From contig CAWEQS010000026.1 of NCBI GenBank assembly GCA_963811265.1, positions 620,001-684,000 on the forward strand: a DNA stretch of 64,000 nt, given 5' to 3'. The notes beneath the pieces are model-generated. The model was not told the origin of the DNA. It worked only from the letters and a program-made list of their open reading frames with translations, and did not search any database. A program made the translations under genes and the position numbers. Shown here one piece after another: positions 36,873 through 45,385 of the stretch (the stretch's first letter is position 1; each line of letters begins with the position of its first letter). The DNA is from JAOUJD01 sp963811265 (lineage in GTDB: Bacteria > Pseudomonadota > Gammaproteobacteria > Burkholderiales > Burkholderiaceae_F).

Positions 36873-37177
36873 TTCTTCGCTCCCGGCGCGAGCGGCGCGG
36901 CGGCGCTCGCCGCCGGAAGGTTCAGGAAGACCGTGCGGCTGCCGTCGACCGGCTTCATCCCCAGCCGCCGCGCCTCGGCCTCGACGTAGGCCGGCTGCGA
37001 CAGCCGCGCCAGTTCGATCTTCAGCCGGTCGTAGTCGATGTCGAGCTGCCGCGCCTGCTGCTGCGCCCGCTCGACGTCGATGAAGAGCGAGCGCGAGCGG
37101 TGCTGCGCCGTCACGAGCGCGAGCGCCGACAGGAAGAGCGCAAGGGCAATCAGCAGGACCAGGCCGCGGCGAATCAC
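36869..37177 (-). CDS. ftsL: Cell division protein FtsL
   Basis: Small bitopic divisome protein. One membrane segment (LVLLIALALFLSALALVTA) is followed by a coiled coil (ERAQQQARQLDIDYDRLKIELARL) and RRLGMKPVDGSRTVFLNL, typical of betaproteobacterial FtsL. 102 residues, coupled to rsmH and ftsI by 4-bp overlaps. Confidence 0.94.
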   Translation of the reverse strand: MIRRGLVLLIALALFLSALALVTAQHRSRSLFIDVERAQQQARQLDIDYDRLKIELARLSQPAYVEAEARRLGMKPVDGSRTVFLNLPAASAAAPLAPGAKK

Positions 37178-38163
37178 TGCGCGGTCTCCACGCGCCAGGG
37201 TTCGTCGGTGCGCTCCGCGACGCGCATCACCGCGCTGCGCGCGCGCGGGTTCGCGGCGATCTCCTCGTCATCGGGAAGCACGCGCGCGACCTGGTTCAGC
37301 GTCGGGCGCGGCAGGTCGGCGGCGCGCAGCGGCAGGTGCCGCGCCGCCGCGGACGGCCGGTCAGGATGCGCGCGGCGTTCGATGAATCGCTTCACCACCC
37401 GATCCTCGAGCGAGTGAAAGCTGATGACGACCAGACGGCCTCCCGGGGTCAGCATCGATGCGGCCTGTTCGAGCGCTAGCGCCAATTCCTCAAGCTCTTG
37501 ATTGACGTGAATCCGTACAGCCTGAAAAGTCCGCGTGGCCGGGTGCTGGAGCGCATCCTTGCGGCTCTTGACAGGGATCGCGTCCGCCACGACAGCGGCA
37601 AGCTCGGCTGTCGTTGAGGGCGACCGCCCATGCGCGCGGCGAGCCACAATCGCCTTTGCAATCGATGCAGCAAACCGTTCTTCCCCATAGTCCCGGATCA
37701 CCCGCGTCAGTTCTTCAGTCGTTGCCCGTGCCAGCCACTCGGCTGCGGTTTCGCCGCGCGATGGATCCATCCGCATGTCGAGCGGACCGCTCGCCCGCAG
37801 CGAGAAGCCGCGCTGCGGGTCGTCGATCTGCGGCGAGGACACGCCGATGTCCATCAGCACTCCGTGCACGGACTCGATCTCCAGCGACCGCAGCGTGGCT
37901 CGCAGGTGTGAAAAGGCCGTGTGCTCGATGTGAAAGCGCGGATCGGTGATCGACTGCGCCTCGGCGACCGCGGCCGGGTCGCGGTCGAGCGCGACCAGGC
38001 GCGCCGAACCGGACAACCGCGAGAGGATCAGGCGACTGTGGCCCCCGCGACCGAAGGTCGCGTCGACGTAGATGCCGTCCGGCGCCGTGACCAGGTACTC
38101 GACGGCCGCAGTGGCGAGTACCGAACGGTGCCCGGAGGCGTTCGGTGATGTCGGGGCGGACAT
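37174..38163 (-). CDS. rsmH: 16S rRNA m4C1402 methyltransferase RsmH
   Basis: SAM-dependent N4-methyltransferase of C1402 in 16S rRNA (MraW). The 329-residue product has YVDATFGRGGHSRLIL (SAM site), DIGVSSPQIDDPQRGFSL, RIHVNQELEELALAL and VVISFHSLEDRVVKRF. It lies 6 bp after mraZ. Confidence 0.97.
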   Translation of the reverse strand: MSAPTSPNASGHRSVLATAAVEYLVTAPDGIYVDATFGRGGHSRLILSRLSGSARLVALDRDPAAVAEAQSITDPRFHIEHTAFSHLRATLRSLEIESVHGVLMDIGVSSPQIDDPQRGFSLRASGPLDMRMDPSRGETAAEWLARATTEELTRVIRDYGEERFAASIAKAIVARRAHGRSPSTTAELAAVVADAIPVKSRKDALQHPATRTFQAVRIHVNQELEELALALEQAASMLTPGGRLVVISFHSLEDRVVKRFIERRAHPDRPSAAARHLPLRAADLPRPTLNQVARVLPDDEEIAANPRARSAVMRVAERTDEPWRVETAQ

Positions 38164-38169
38164 TCACCG

Positions 38170-38598
38170 TCAGAAGGTGAAGTCTGCCGCGGACTCCGGG
38201 AGTCCACCGGCGAGTGAAGCGCGTTCGTGTTCGCTGAGGCGCACCGCATCCCAGAGCTCGAAGTGCGCGCCCATGCCGAGAAGCATGACGTCGCGTTCGA
38301 GTTGGGCCGCGCTGCGCAGTTCGGTCGGGACGAGGACGCGGCCGGCGCTGTCGAGATCGACGTCCGTCGCGCTCCCAAGCAGAAGCCGCTGCAGGGCGCG
38401 CGCCGAGTAAGGCAGCCGCGCGATCCGTTCGCGCTGCGCTTCCCACGTCGGCCGCGGATAGACGAGCAGGCAGCCATCCGGGTGGCGGGTGAGGGTCAGG
38501 CGGCCGTCACAGCCGGCCGCCAAGGCATCGCGGTGACGGCTGGGCATGGAAAGTCGCCCTTTGCCGTCCAACGTCAGCTGTGATGCCCCTTGAAACAC
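38170..38598 (-). CDS. mraZ: Transcriptional regulator MraZ
   Basis: DNA-binding repressor of its own dcw operon, with two AbrB-like SpoVT folds: LTLDGKGRLSMPSRHRDAL and VDLDSAGRVLVPTELRSAA. The GTG start at 38598 follows GGGGGAG and gives 142 residues, a normal length. First gene of the dcw cluster, with its operator about 60 bp upstream. Confidence 0.96.
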   Translation of the reverse strand: MFQGASQLTLDGKGRLSMPSRHRDALAAGCDGRLTLTRHPDGCLLVYPRPTWEAQRERIARLPYSARALQRLLLGSATDVDLDSAGRVLVPTELRSAAQLERDVMLLGMGAHFELWDAVRLSEHERASLAGGLPESAADFTF

Positions 38599-38656
38599 CC
38601 TGCTCCCCCGTTCAGTCGGCCAGCCGGTCCGCCAAGCATTGAGCGAACACTAACCA

Positions 38657-38673
38657 GCCCACTATTTCCCACT
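38657..38673 (-). promoter_or_regulatory. MraZ-box operator
   Basis: On the minus strand two MraZ boxes, GTGGGA and GTGGGC, stand 10 bp apart in AGTGGGAAATAGTGGGC, one helical turn. A weaker third repeat (AGTG) follows after ten more bases. The spacing and TGGG core are those known for MraZ operators. It would lie just downstream of the predicted start of transcription. Confidence 0.75.
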
Positions 38674-38690
38674 TTTTCACACGAAACGCG

Positions 38691-38720
38691 ACTGTACGGT
38701 ACCGCTTCGAGGAGGGTCAA
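38691..38720 (-). promoter_or_regulatory. Probable dcw (mraZ) promoter
   Basis: TTGACC (38720-38715), an 18-bp spacer and TACAGT (38696-38691) on the minus strand. Transcription would start near 38684, immediately before the MraZ boxes. Confidence 0.55.
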
Positions 38721-38960
38721 GGGAAAAGGGCTCACTTTTCCAATTGCTTCAAAGACTTAGGCACGGCTTTGCAGCCAAAATCTGCAGCGAAAAAACTGTT
38801 CAAAAATAAACAGATAGGTCATGCACTGAAAGTGAAGTGTCACGAGAAGGCGAAGCGATGGCTGGGTGCGGCTGTTACCGCCGCGCCACTCTTGAATTTA
38901 TCTATCGATTACGTCAGTGCGATGGCCAAAGACGATCGAAGAAAGGCCTCGGCCAGGGAG
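38721..38960. other. AT-richer spacer between the dcw promoter and rnpB
   Basis: No convincing gene. The stretch is clearly AT-richer than the rest of the window, with runs of A at 38795-38820. An open plus-strand frame (70 residues, TTG start, no ribosome site, running into rnpB) is not credible. Near 38935-38957 the minus strand reads GGCCGAGGCC then TTTCTT, a weak candidate for the rnpB terminator. Confidence 0.5.
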
Positions 38961-39278
38961 AAGTGCAAAGTCCGCCTGTAAGCCGGATTCTGTTGGGCAC
39001 CCTTGCGGGCGCCGCGGCAACCATTCCTCTCGGCCGGCAGTTGCCCGCCGGCTCAAGCCACCTACCCGCGGCCTCCCCGAGCAGGATCATCGGCCGCCTA
39101 TTTGGTGTTGCTCCGCGTAGAGATTGCCCGTTTCACCCGAACTGAATCGGCTCGTCTCTGTTGCTCTGATCCTCACCTCACGGTGGGCAGGCGTTACCTG
39201 CTACGCCGCTCTGCGGAGTCCGGACTTTCCTCGGCTTCGTTGGAACGAAGACGCGGTTGCCCGGCGGACTTTGCACCT
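38961..39278 (-). ncRNA. rnpB: RNase P RNA (rnpB), short betaproteobacterial form
   Basis: Catalytic RNA that matures tRNA 5' ends. On the minus strand the conserved blocks appear in order: GAGGAAAGTCCGGACTC, CAGGTAACGCCTG, AGAGCAACAGAGA, CCAAATAGG, GGTAGGTGGCTTGAGCC and AACAGAATCCGGCTTA. Helix P1 is a 14-bp perfect pairing of GTGCAAAGTCCGCC with its complement at the two ends. The part between AACAGAGA and CCAAATAGG is only about 50 nt against roughly 115 in E. coli, meaning helices of the P12-P14 area are missing or reduced, as I recall for Cupriavidus-type RNase P RNA. Ends are approximate. Confidence 0.95.
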
Positions 39279-39281
39279 CGG

Positions 39282-39287
39282 ATTCTA
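39282..39287 (-). promoter_or_regulatory. -10 element of rnpB
   Basis: TAGAAT on the minus strand, 4-10 bases before the first base of P1, exactly where the -10 of rnpB should be. No clear -35 is seen. Confidence 0.5.
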
Positions 39288-39346
39288 GGCTGTGCGCCCG
39301 GCTTCGAGGCGCGCTCCTCACCAGCCGTCGACCGATTTCCGCGACA

Positions 39347-40496
39347 ATGCATGCCGACGTGAACGCGCCCGGCCCCGCACTGAACCTGATCGTCGTCGAG
39401 GACTCGGAACTCGACTACGAACTGCTGCTCGCAATGCTGATGCGCGAAGGCCTGCGGCCGCGCGCCGTTCGTGTCGAGGACGAAGCCGGCATGCGCGCGG
39501 CGTTCGCCGCAAGCCCGATCGACGCGGTGATCACCGATCACAACCTGCCGCGCTTCGACTCGTTCGCTTCCATCAAGGTCGCGAAGAGCGTCGATTCGGA
39601 CATCCCGGTCATCGTGCTCTCCGGCGAGATGTCGGAGGAACTCGCCGTCGCAACATTGCACGCGGGCGCCGACGACTTCGTGCTGAAGACCCGGATGTTC
39701 CGGATCGCCGCGGCGCTGCAGAACAGCCTGCGCGCAGCGGCGACGCGGCGCGAGTCGCGGTCCACCGCGGCAGCGCTCGCCGAAAGCGAGGCCAGGCTCC
39801 ACGCGCTGACGCAGCACCTGGAGCGCGCGAAGGAAGAGGAGCGGCGCGCGATCGCGCAGGAGATCCACGACGACATCGGAGGGGCGCTGACCGCGCTGAA
39901 GTTCGAGGTGGTACGGCTGAGCCGTGAACTGGAAGCGCGCGACGGCAGGCATGGCCAGCGCCTGGCGGCGATCCACGAACTGCTCGAGTCGGCGGTCGTC
40001 GCCAGCCATCGCATCCAGCACGCGCTGCGGCCCGCCGGTCCTCGACGCGGGACTGGTCGCGGCGCTCGATTGGCTGGCGCGCGGCTTCCGCGAACGCAGC
40101 GGCCTCGCGGTGGAGTTCCAGAGCAACCGCGAGGAATTCGAGATCGCACCCGACCGCGCGGCAGCCCTCTATCGCGTCGCGCACGAGGCCCTCACCAACG
40201 TGCGCAAGCACGCGCGGGAAGCAGGCCGCGTGCAGATGCAGCTCTTCGCGATGGCCGATGAGGTCAGCCTCGAGATCTCCGACGACGGTCCGGGTTTCGA
40301 CACCGGAACCCTCGGCACCGGCCCCGGTTTCGGCGTTCGTGGAATGATCGAACGTGCGCGCGGGCTCGGCGGCTGGGCGGAGGTGTCGTCGTCCGTCGGG
40401 CGGGGAACGACCGTGATGTTCTCGATTCCGCCCGTGCTGCGAGCCGGCGGCGGTGCATCGGACGGACCGGCAATGGAGGGCGGGGATGACCGTTAG
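39347..40496 (+). pseudogene. Receiver-histidine kinase hybrid (NarL-partner type), frame broken by +1 base
   Basis: Cytoplasmic signalling protein: an N-terminal receiver domain (LIVVEDSELDYELLLAML; VITDHNLPRFDSF with the phospho-acceptor Asp; VIVLSGEM) joined to a HisKA_3 dimerisation domain (EERRAIAQEIHDDIGGALTA, phospho-acceptor His) and a HATPase_c domain (RVAHEALTNVRKHA; ISDDGPGFDTG; GFGVRGMIERARGLGG). At about 40034-40036 an extra C in HALRP/PVLDAGLVAALDWL shifts the frame; removing it gives 382 residues. There is no membrane segment. The stop overlaps the start of the LuxR regulator by 11 bp, so they are probably a cognate pair. Confidence 0.88.
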
Positions 40497-41127
40497 GCTG
40501 ATCGTGGTCGACGATCACGCGATCGTTCGGCGCGGGATCGTGCAGGTCCTCTCCGAGCATCCGGACGTGCAGATCGTCGCCGAGGCGCACGACTACGCGA
40601 GCCTCCGCGCCGAATTGAAGAAGCACGGCGAGCCCGATGTGCTGGTCATGGACGTCGGCCTGCCCGGCAAGAACGGCATCGACATCCTCAAGGCGCTGCG
40701 GGAAGACCATCCGCGCCTGAAGGTGCTGATGGTGAGCATGTATCCGGAAGACCAGTACGCCGTGCGCGCGTTCCGCGCGGGCGCCTTCGGCTACCTGAAC
40801 AAGGCCAGCGCACCCGAGAAGCTGCTGGAGGCGTTGTCGCAGGTCATCGCCGGCAAGAAGTACGTCACTCCGGAAATCGCCCAGGCGCTGATCGAGAACC
40901 TGAGTGCTCCCGAGGACACCGGGTCGCCGCACGAGAAGCTGTCCGACCGCGAGTTCCAGACGCTGAAGATGATCGCATCAGGCCAGCGGCTCGCCGACAT
41001 CGCGAACGCCCTCGCCCTCAGCCCGAAGACGGTCAGCGTCTACCGCGCGCGCATCCTCGAGAAAATGGGGATGAGCAACAACGCGGAACTGACGCACTAC
41101 GCGATCAAGCACGGCCTGGTCGATTAG
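40486..41127 (+). CDS. LuxR/NarL-family response regulator
   Basis: DNA-binding response regulator of 213 residues. Receiver: RLIVVDDHAIVRRGIVQVL, phospho-acceptor Asp in VLVMDVGLPGKNGID, and the conserved Lys in GYLNKASAPEKLLEAL. LuxR HTH: LSDREFQTLKMIASGQRLADIANALALSPKTVSVYR (split across about 150-185). The start at 40486 lies inside the end of the kinase gene, implying coupled translation. The target genes are unknown. Confidence 0.93.
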   Translation: MTVRLIVVDDHAIVRRGIVQVLSEHPDVQIVAEAHDYASLRAELKKHGEPDVLVMDVGLPGKNGIDILKALREDHPRLKVLMVSMYPEDQYAVRAFRAGAFGYLNKASAPEKLLEALSQVIAGKKYVTPEIAQALIENLSAPEDTGSPHEKLSDREFQTLKMIASGQRLADIANALALSPKTVSVYRARILEKMGMSNNAELTHYAIKHGLVD

Positions 41128-41162
41128 CGCCGCCGGCCGCGGCGCACCCGACTTCGAGTCCG

Positions 41163-43565
41163 TCAGGCCGAGCGGGCGCGGACGTTGGCAGCCGCGTGAT
41201 CCGCGCCTTCGGACAGAGCCGACCAGACCAGCCCGCGTTTCAAGGTGGATTGCAGGGCGCCGCTCGCGGACCCGGGTGCGTTCGCCGCGCTTGCAGCCAT
41301 GCACCAATGCGTCGCTCCCCGCTCGCCCTTCATCAGCGCCGGAAAGTCTTCGCCAGGGACCGCCGGCGAGAACAGGAAGCCCTGCATCAGGTGGCAGCCC
41401 TGGTCGAACAGCCGCGCCATCTGGCCCCGCGTTTCGACGCCTTCGGCCACGACGCGCAGCTTCAGTATCTTGCTCATCGCCATGATGGCGGCCACGATCG
41501 CCGCGCTTTCCGGCCGTGTCTCGAACTCATGGACGAACGACCGGTCGATCTTCAGCGTGTCGATCGGCAGTCGCGTCAGGTGGGCGAGCGACGAGAAGCC
41601 AGTCCCGAAGTCGTCGACCGAGATCGACACGCCGAGTTGCTTCAGCGCCTGCAGCAGCGGAAGCGTGGCATTGAAGTCGTGCATGAGAACGGCCTCGGTG
41701 AGCTCGAGTTCCAGGAGGCCTGGGTCGAGCCGGACACCGCGCAATGCCGCCTCGACCGGTTCCAGCAGGTTGGCGTGCTGGAGATGCCGCCCGGAGATGT
41801 TGACCGACACCGGCACGGGCGCCATGCCCGCGTCCGACCAGCGTGCCAGTTGCTGGCAGACCTCCCGCACGGCCCACTCGGTGATGGGGACGATGAGGCC
41901 CGACTCCTCGGCCGCGGCAATGAACTCGCCCGGCGGCACGAGTTCGCCGCCACGCTTCCAGCGCATCAGCGCTTCGGCGCCCGCGATCGCGCCGTCGAGC
42001 ACGTTGACCTTCGGCTGGTAGTACAGCACGAGTTCCTGTCGATCCAGCGCGCGCTGCAGTGAAGTCTCGAGGCGGCGTCGCGCCGATGTCGCCGCTTTCA
42101 TGCCGCTCGAGAAACGCAGCAGGCCGTTGCGCCCGCTGTCCTTCACCGCGTACATCGCGATGTCGGCCTTGCGCAACAGCGAGTCGACATCGCGGCCGTC
42201 GGCCGGGTAGGTGGCCAGTCCGATCGACGACGTCACGAGCAGTTCGTTGCCGGCAACGCGGAACGGCCGGCGCATCGCCTCCATGAGGCGCTGCGCGACC
42301 GCTTCGATGGCGGCCGGCGTGGGCAGGTCCGTCAGCAGGATCGTGAACTCGTCGCCCCCAAGACGCGCGACGCTGTTGCCCTGGCCCGGCACGGAAGCCG
42401 AACGGGAGCGCTTGCCCGCACCCCGCGAAGGCGCCCGCGAATCTGCCTCGCAAGGCTCGCTCGGCGCGGCCCGCACGGCCGTCAACGCCACCGTGTCGTT
42501 CTCGCGAACGCAGTGCACGATGCGCTTCGCAACCGCTCGCAGCAGTTCGTCTCCAACCTGATGGCCGAGCCTGTCGTTGATCTGCTTGAAACGGTCGAGA
42601 TCGATGAACAGGACGCCGACGGCGGTCCCGGCCGCGCGAGCGCGCTCGAGGGCGGCCGAGAACTGGTCGCGGAAGTGTCGACGGTTGGGCAGCCCGGTCA
42701 GGCTGTCGAAGTTCGCCAGTTCCCGGATCCGATCCTCGGCGTGCTTGCGCTCGGTGATGTCCTGGATCACGCCGTGCATCGCGGTCGCCGTTCCCGCACG
42801 GTCCCGTTCGATCTCGGCCTCGACGTGGACGATGCGGACTTCCCCGGACGGCCGCAGGATCCGGCAGTCGAAATTGAGCTCCCCGGCGCCCGACAGGGCG
42901 TCGCGGAACAGTTCTTCGAGTCGCGGCCGCTCGTCCGCGACCACGCGCGACCAGACGAACCAGTCGGCGACCGCCTGGTCCTGGTGCGGCAGCCCCGCGA
43001 TCGCGAAGCATTCCGCGGAGAGCTTCACGGAGCGCGTCGCGACGTTCCAGTCCCAGTTGCCGAGACGCGCGATGCGCTGGGCCTTGGAGAGCTTCGCGCT
43101 GCGTTCGGCGAGTTCTTCGCGCAGGCGCGAGGCGCGGACCATGTAGCGCAGCCGCTCCGACAACAGCGCCCACTCGGTCCCGCTCCTCCCCTGGAAATCG
43201 GTCGCACCGGCCTCGTACGCCCGCGCAATCGAAGCCTCGTCGCTGAGTTCGGTCAGCATCAGGACCGGCACGTGTTCGCCGCCGCGAAGGCGCCGCAATC
43301 GCTCGCACGTGGCGAACCCGTCGATGCCCGGCAGGAGCGCGTCGAGCGCGACGACGTCCGGCTGGTGCGTCGCGAAGATCTCCAGCGCCTCGGTGCCTTC
43401 TCCGGCCTCGATGACGCGCCAGCACCGGGCGGCCAGCGCCGCCGCGGCCCGGGCACGAGCGGCCGCGTCGTGGTCCACGAGGAGCACGAGGTCGTGCCGT
43501 CGCTCGCCGCCAGTCCTGCCGCGGTCGAGCGGGACGTCGTTGCCGGCCGGTTCGTTGAAGTTCAT
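41163..43565 (-). CDS. REC-PAS-GGDEF-EAL protein (c-di-GMP turnover)
   Basis: Multi-domain c-di-GMP enzyme of 800 residues. Receiver at about 24-145 (VVALDALLPGIDGF keeps the Asp, but the usual conserved Lys is not visible in ATDFQGRSG), PAS/PAC about 155-275, GGDEF about 285-480 with an intact GGDEF at 403-407, and EAL about 490-745 with GAEALMRW, the FSSLAHLTRLPID region and DDFGTGFSSL. A 40-residue insertion (361-400) sits immediately before RLGGDEF. Synthase, phosphodiesterase or both cannot be decided. The ATG at 43565 is chosen because MNFNEP starts the conserved part; upstream codons are low-complexity. Confidence 0.9.
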   Translation of the reverse strand: MNFNEPAGNDVPLDRGRTGGERRHDLVLLVDHDAAARARAAAALAARCWRVIEAGEGTEALEIFATHQPDVVALDALLPGIDGFATCERLRRLRGGEHVPVLMLTELSDEASIARAYEAGATDFQGRSGTEWALLSERLRYMVRASRLREELAERSAKLSKAQRIARLGNWDWNVATRSVKLSAECFAIAGLPHQDQAVADWFVWSRVVADERPRLEELFRDALSGAGELNFDCRILRPSGEVRIVHVEAEIERDRAGTATAMHGVIQDITERKHAEDRIRELANFDSLTGLPNRRHFRDQFSAALERARAAGTAVGVLFIDLDRFKQINDRLGHQVGDELLRAVAKRIVHCVRENDTVALTAVRAAPSEPCEADSRAPSRGAGKRSRSASVPGQGNSVARLGGDEFTILLTDLPTPAAIEAVAQRLMEAMRRPFRVAGNELLVTSSIGLATYPADGRDVDSLLRKADIAMYAVKDSGRNGLLRFSSGMKAATSARRRLETSLQRALDRQELVLYYQPKVNVLDGAIAGAEALMRWKRGGELVPPGEFIAAAEESGLIVPITEWAVREVCQQLARWSDAGMAPVPVSVNISGRHLQHANLLEPVEAALRGVRLDPGLLELELTEAVLMHDFNATLPLLQALKQLGVSISVDDFGTGFSSLAHLTRLPIDTLKIDRSFVHEFETRPESAAIVAAIMAMSKILKLRVVAEGVETRGQMARLFDQGCHLMQGFLFSPAVPGEDFPALMKGERGATHWCMAASAANAPGSASGALQSTLKRGLVWSALSEGADHAAANVRARSA

Positions 43566-43887
43566 GAATCGCGTCGCGCGATGGCTGGCAGGCGTTGCGT
43601 GTCGAGGCCCGAGGCCGGGCCGGCGCGCCCGGGCTTCACGGCCGCGCGCCTTCAGCGCACGCACCTGGTCGCGCGCCCTCGACTTCGCCGTGAGACGGCA
43701 ACATCATTGTTCTTTTCGGGTGCCGTTCGAATCCAGCAAGCAGGCTAGAGCTCAAACCCGGGCAGCGCCGCCCGGAAAAGGCCGTCGTTCCACGTCCATT
43801 TCACGTTAATCCGACTGGACGACGCGTGCAGGAGGCGCCGTCGGCCGAGTCGCGGACCCGATCGCTCTGCTCGCACTGGAACCCCTG
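43566..43887. other. Divergent spacer between GGDEF-EAL gene and histidine kinase
   Basis: 322 bp with no supported gene. It should hold both promoters. A hairpin CCGGGC-N6-GCCCGG lies near 43756-43773; no clear promoter hexamers were recognised. Confidence 0.5.
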
Positions 43888-44955
43888 ATGCTGCACAATC
43901 ACCCGGATTCGGGGGACGGAGGGGTCGATTTGCCCAGGCGGGGGAGCTTGCGGGCCGGCGGGATGATGGCAACGGCCACGGCCTCGCCGTGGGCGGCGCA
44001 GGCGGCCGAGGCGGGCAGCGGCACCGGTTCCCTATTGCTGGCCGTCGCCGTCGGCGCCGCGATCGCGCTGGCTGCCGTTGCCGTCGTCCTGCGCAGCCGC
44101 GACCGCCGGGCTGCCGGGCCGCAATACCCGACGCCAGCCACGGCCAGCAGCGGGGAGTCGATCGCGCCGGCGGCCGATGTGATCGCTTTGCAGGCAGACC
44201 TCGAACACGCCCGGCGCGAGTTGACCGAACGCACGCGCGAGCTCGACAACGCCGTGCGGGAACTCGACAGCTTCGCGTACTCGGTTTCGCACGACCTGCG
44301 CGCGCCCCTGCGGATCGTCGACGGCTTCGCGACCATCGTCCTCGAAGACTACGGCGACCGAGGCAAGCCGCTGGACGACGTCGGGCGCGATCACCTGCGC
44401 CGCATCGTCGCCGCCAGCCAGCGGATGAACACGATGATCGACACGCTGCTCGGCTTGTCGCGCATGACGAGCCGGGAGTTGAAGCGCGAGCGGGTCGATC
44501 TGTCCCGGATCGCGCGCGAACTGGCGGAAGACCTGCAGGCGCAGGACGCCGCACGCGCGGTGGAGTTCGTCGTCGCGCCGAACCTGCGCGCCGACGGCGA
44601 TGCGACGCTGCTCCGGCTCGTGCTGCAGAACCTGCTCGGCAACGCCTGGAAGTTCACCGCCAGGAGCCGCGGGGCGCGCATCGAGGTCGGCGCCCGCACC
44701 GACGGCGGCACCGTCACCTACTACGTGAAGGACAACGGCGCCGGGTTCGACATGCGCTTTGCCGAAAAGATGTTCGGGCTGTTCCAGCGGCTGCACAGCG
44801 CCAACGAGTTCCCCGGCACCGGCGTCGGCCTGGCCACCGTGCAGAAGATCATCCGTCGGCACGGCGGACGCGTCTGGGCCGAGGCGATCCCGGCCCCGAA
44901 CGAGGGGCACGGAGCGACCTTCTACTTCACGCTCTGGGAAAACCCGCCGGCCTGA
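43888..44955 (+). CDS. Sensor histidine kinase with one membrane anchor
   Basis: Histidine kinase of the phytochrome-like HisKA group, without a recognisable sensor domain. One membrane segment (SLLLAVAVGAAIALAAVAVVL, about residues 48-68) is followed by a coiled coil (DLEHARRELTERTRELDNAV), HisKA with phospho-acceptor His in FAYSVSHDLRAPLRIVDGF, and HATPase_c (NLLGNAWKFTARS; VKDNGAGFDM; EFPGTGVGLATVQKIIRRHGG). ATG 43963 is an alternative start. No regulator gene adjoins it in the same direction; the nearest candidates are the ANTAR and LuxR regulators. Confidence 0.88.
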   Translation: MLHNHPDSGDGGVDLPRRGSLRAGGMMATATASPWAAQAAEAGSGTGSLLLAVAVGAAIALAAVAVVLRSRDRRAAGPQYPTPATASSGESIAPAADVIALQADLEHARRELTERTRELDNAVRELDSFAYSVSHDLRAPLRIVDGFATIVLEDYGDRGKPLDDVGRDHLRRIVAASQRMNTMIDTLLGLSRMTSRELKRERVDLSRIARELAEDLQAQDAARAVEFVVAPNLRADGDATLLRLVLQNLLGNAWKFTARSRGARIEVGARTDGGTVTYYVKDNGAGFDMRFAEKMFGLFQRLHSANEFPGTGVGLATVQKIIRRHGGRVWAEAIPAPNEGHGATFYFTLWENPPA

Positions 44956-44961
44956 TCCGCT

Positions 44962-45369
44962 TCAGCCGAGTCGCCACTCGTGGCCGCACTGCGTGCAGCG
45001 GACGCGAAGCCAGTGCGGTCGACCGGCTTCCGGCGGTTCGTCCTCGGGTGCCGATTCCTGCCGGAGCACCCGGAACTTGCCCCACGCCGCGCAGGCGCTG
45101 CACGTTGCGCCCCCGGCGAACAGCTCCGCGCGCGCCAGGAGCACCGTGAAGCGCCGCCAGGCGACGATCATCAGGACGCCGCCGACCGCAGCGGCAGTAA
45201 GCATCGACACGTATCGCATCCCGCCGGCGCCATCGCCGAGCACCTCGATGCCCGACAGCAGCAGGATCAGCGCGACGAACGCGAGCGCGAGGTAGGCGTG
45301 GCTTTCGATGAGCTGCCGCTCGTACCAGCGCCGGAATCCGTGTCGGTGGATGTACTCCGCGACTTCCAT
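44962..45369 (-). CDS. Two-helix membrane protein with C-terminal zinc-ribbon
   Basis: Function not recognised. 135 residues: two membrane segments (YLALAFVALILLLSGIEVLG and YVSMLTAAAVGGVLMIVAW) and a soluble C-terminal half with two Cys pairs, CSACAAWGKF and RCTQCGHEW, which look like a split zinc ribbon. It lies 6 bp after the convergent kinase stop and 16 bp after the ANTAR gene, so it is probably in that operon. Confidence 0.75.
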   Translation of the reverse strand: MEVAEYIHRHGFRRWYERQLIESHAYLALAFVALILLLSGIEVLGDGAGGMRYVSMLTAAAVGGVLMIVAWRRFTVLLARAELFAGGATCSACAAWGKFRVLRQESAPEDEPPEAGRPHWLRVRCTQCGHEWRLG

Positions 45370-45385
45370 CGCGCATCCCTGCCAC

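Noticed and set aside
38769..38981. 70-residue basic open frame next to rnpB
   Set aside because: TTG start without ribosome site, runs into the conserved 3' end of rnpB, no recognisable domain.
38963..39276. 14-bp inverted repeat at the ends of a 314-bp segment, like a MITE
   Set aside because: It is helix P1 of RNase P RNA; the conserved rnpB blocks lie between.
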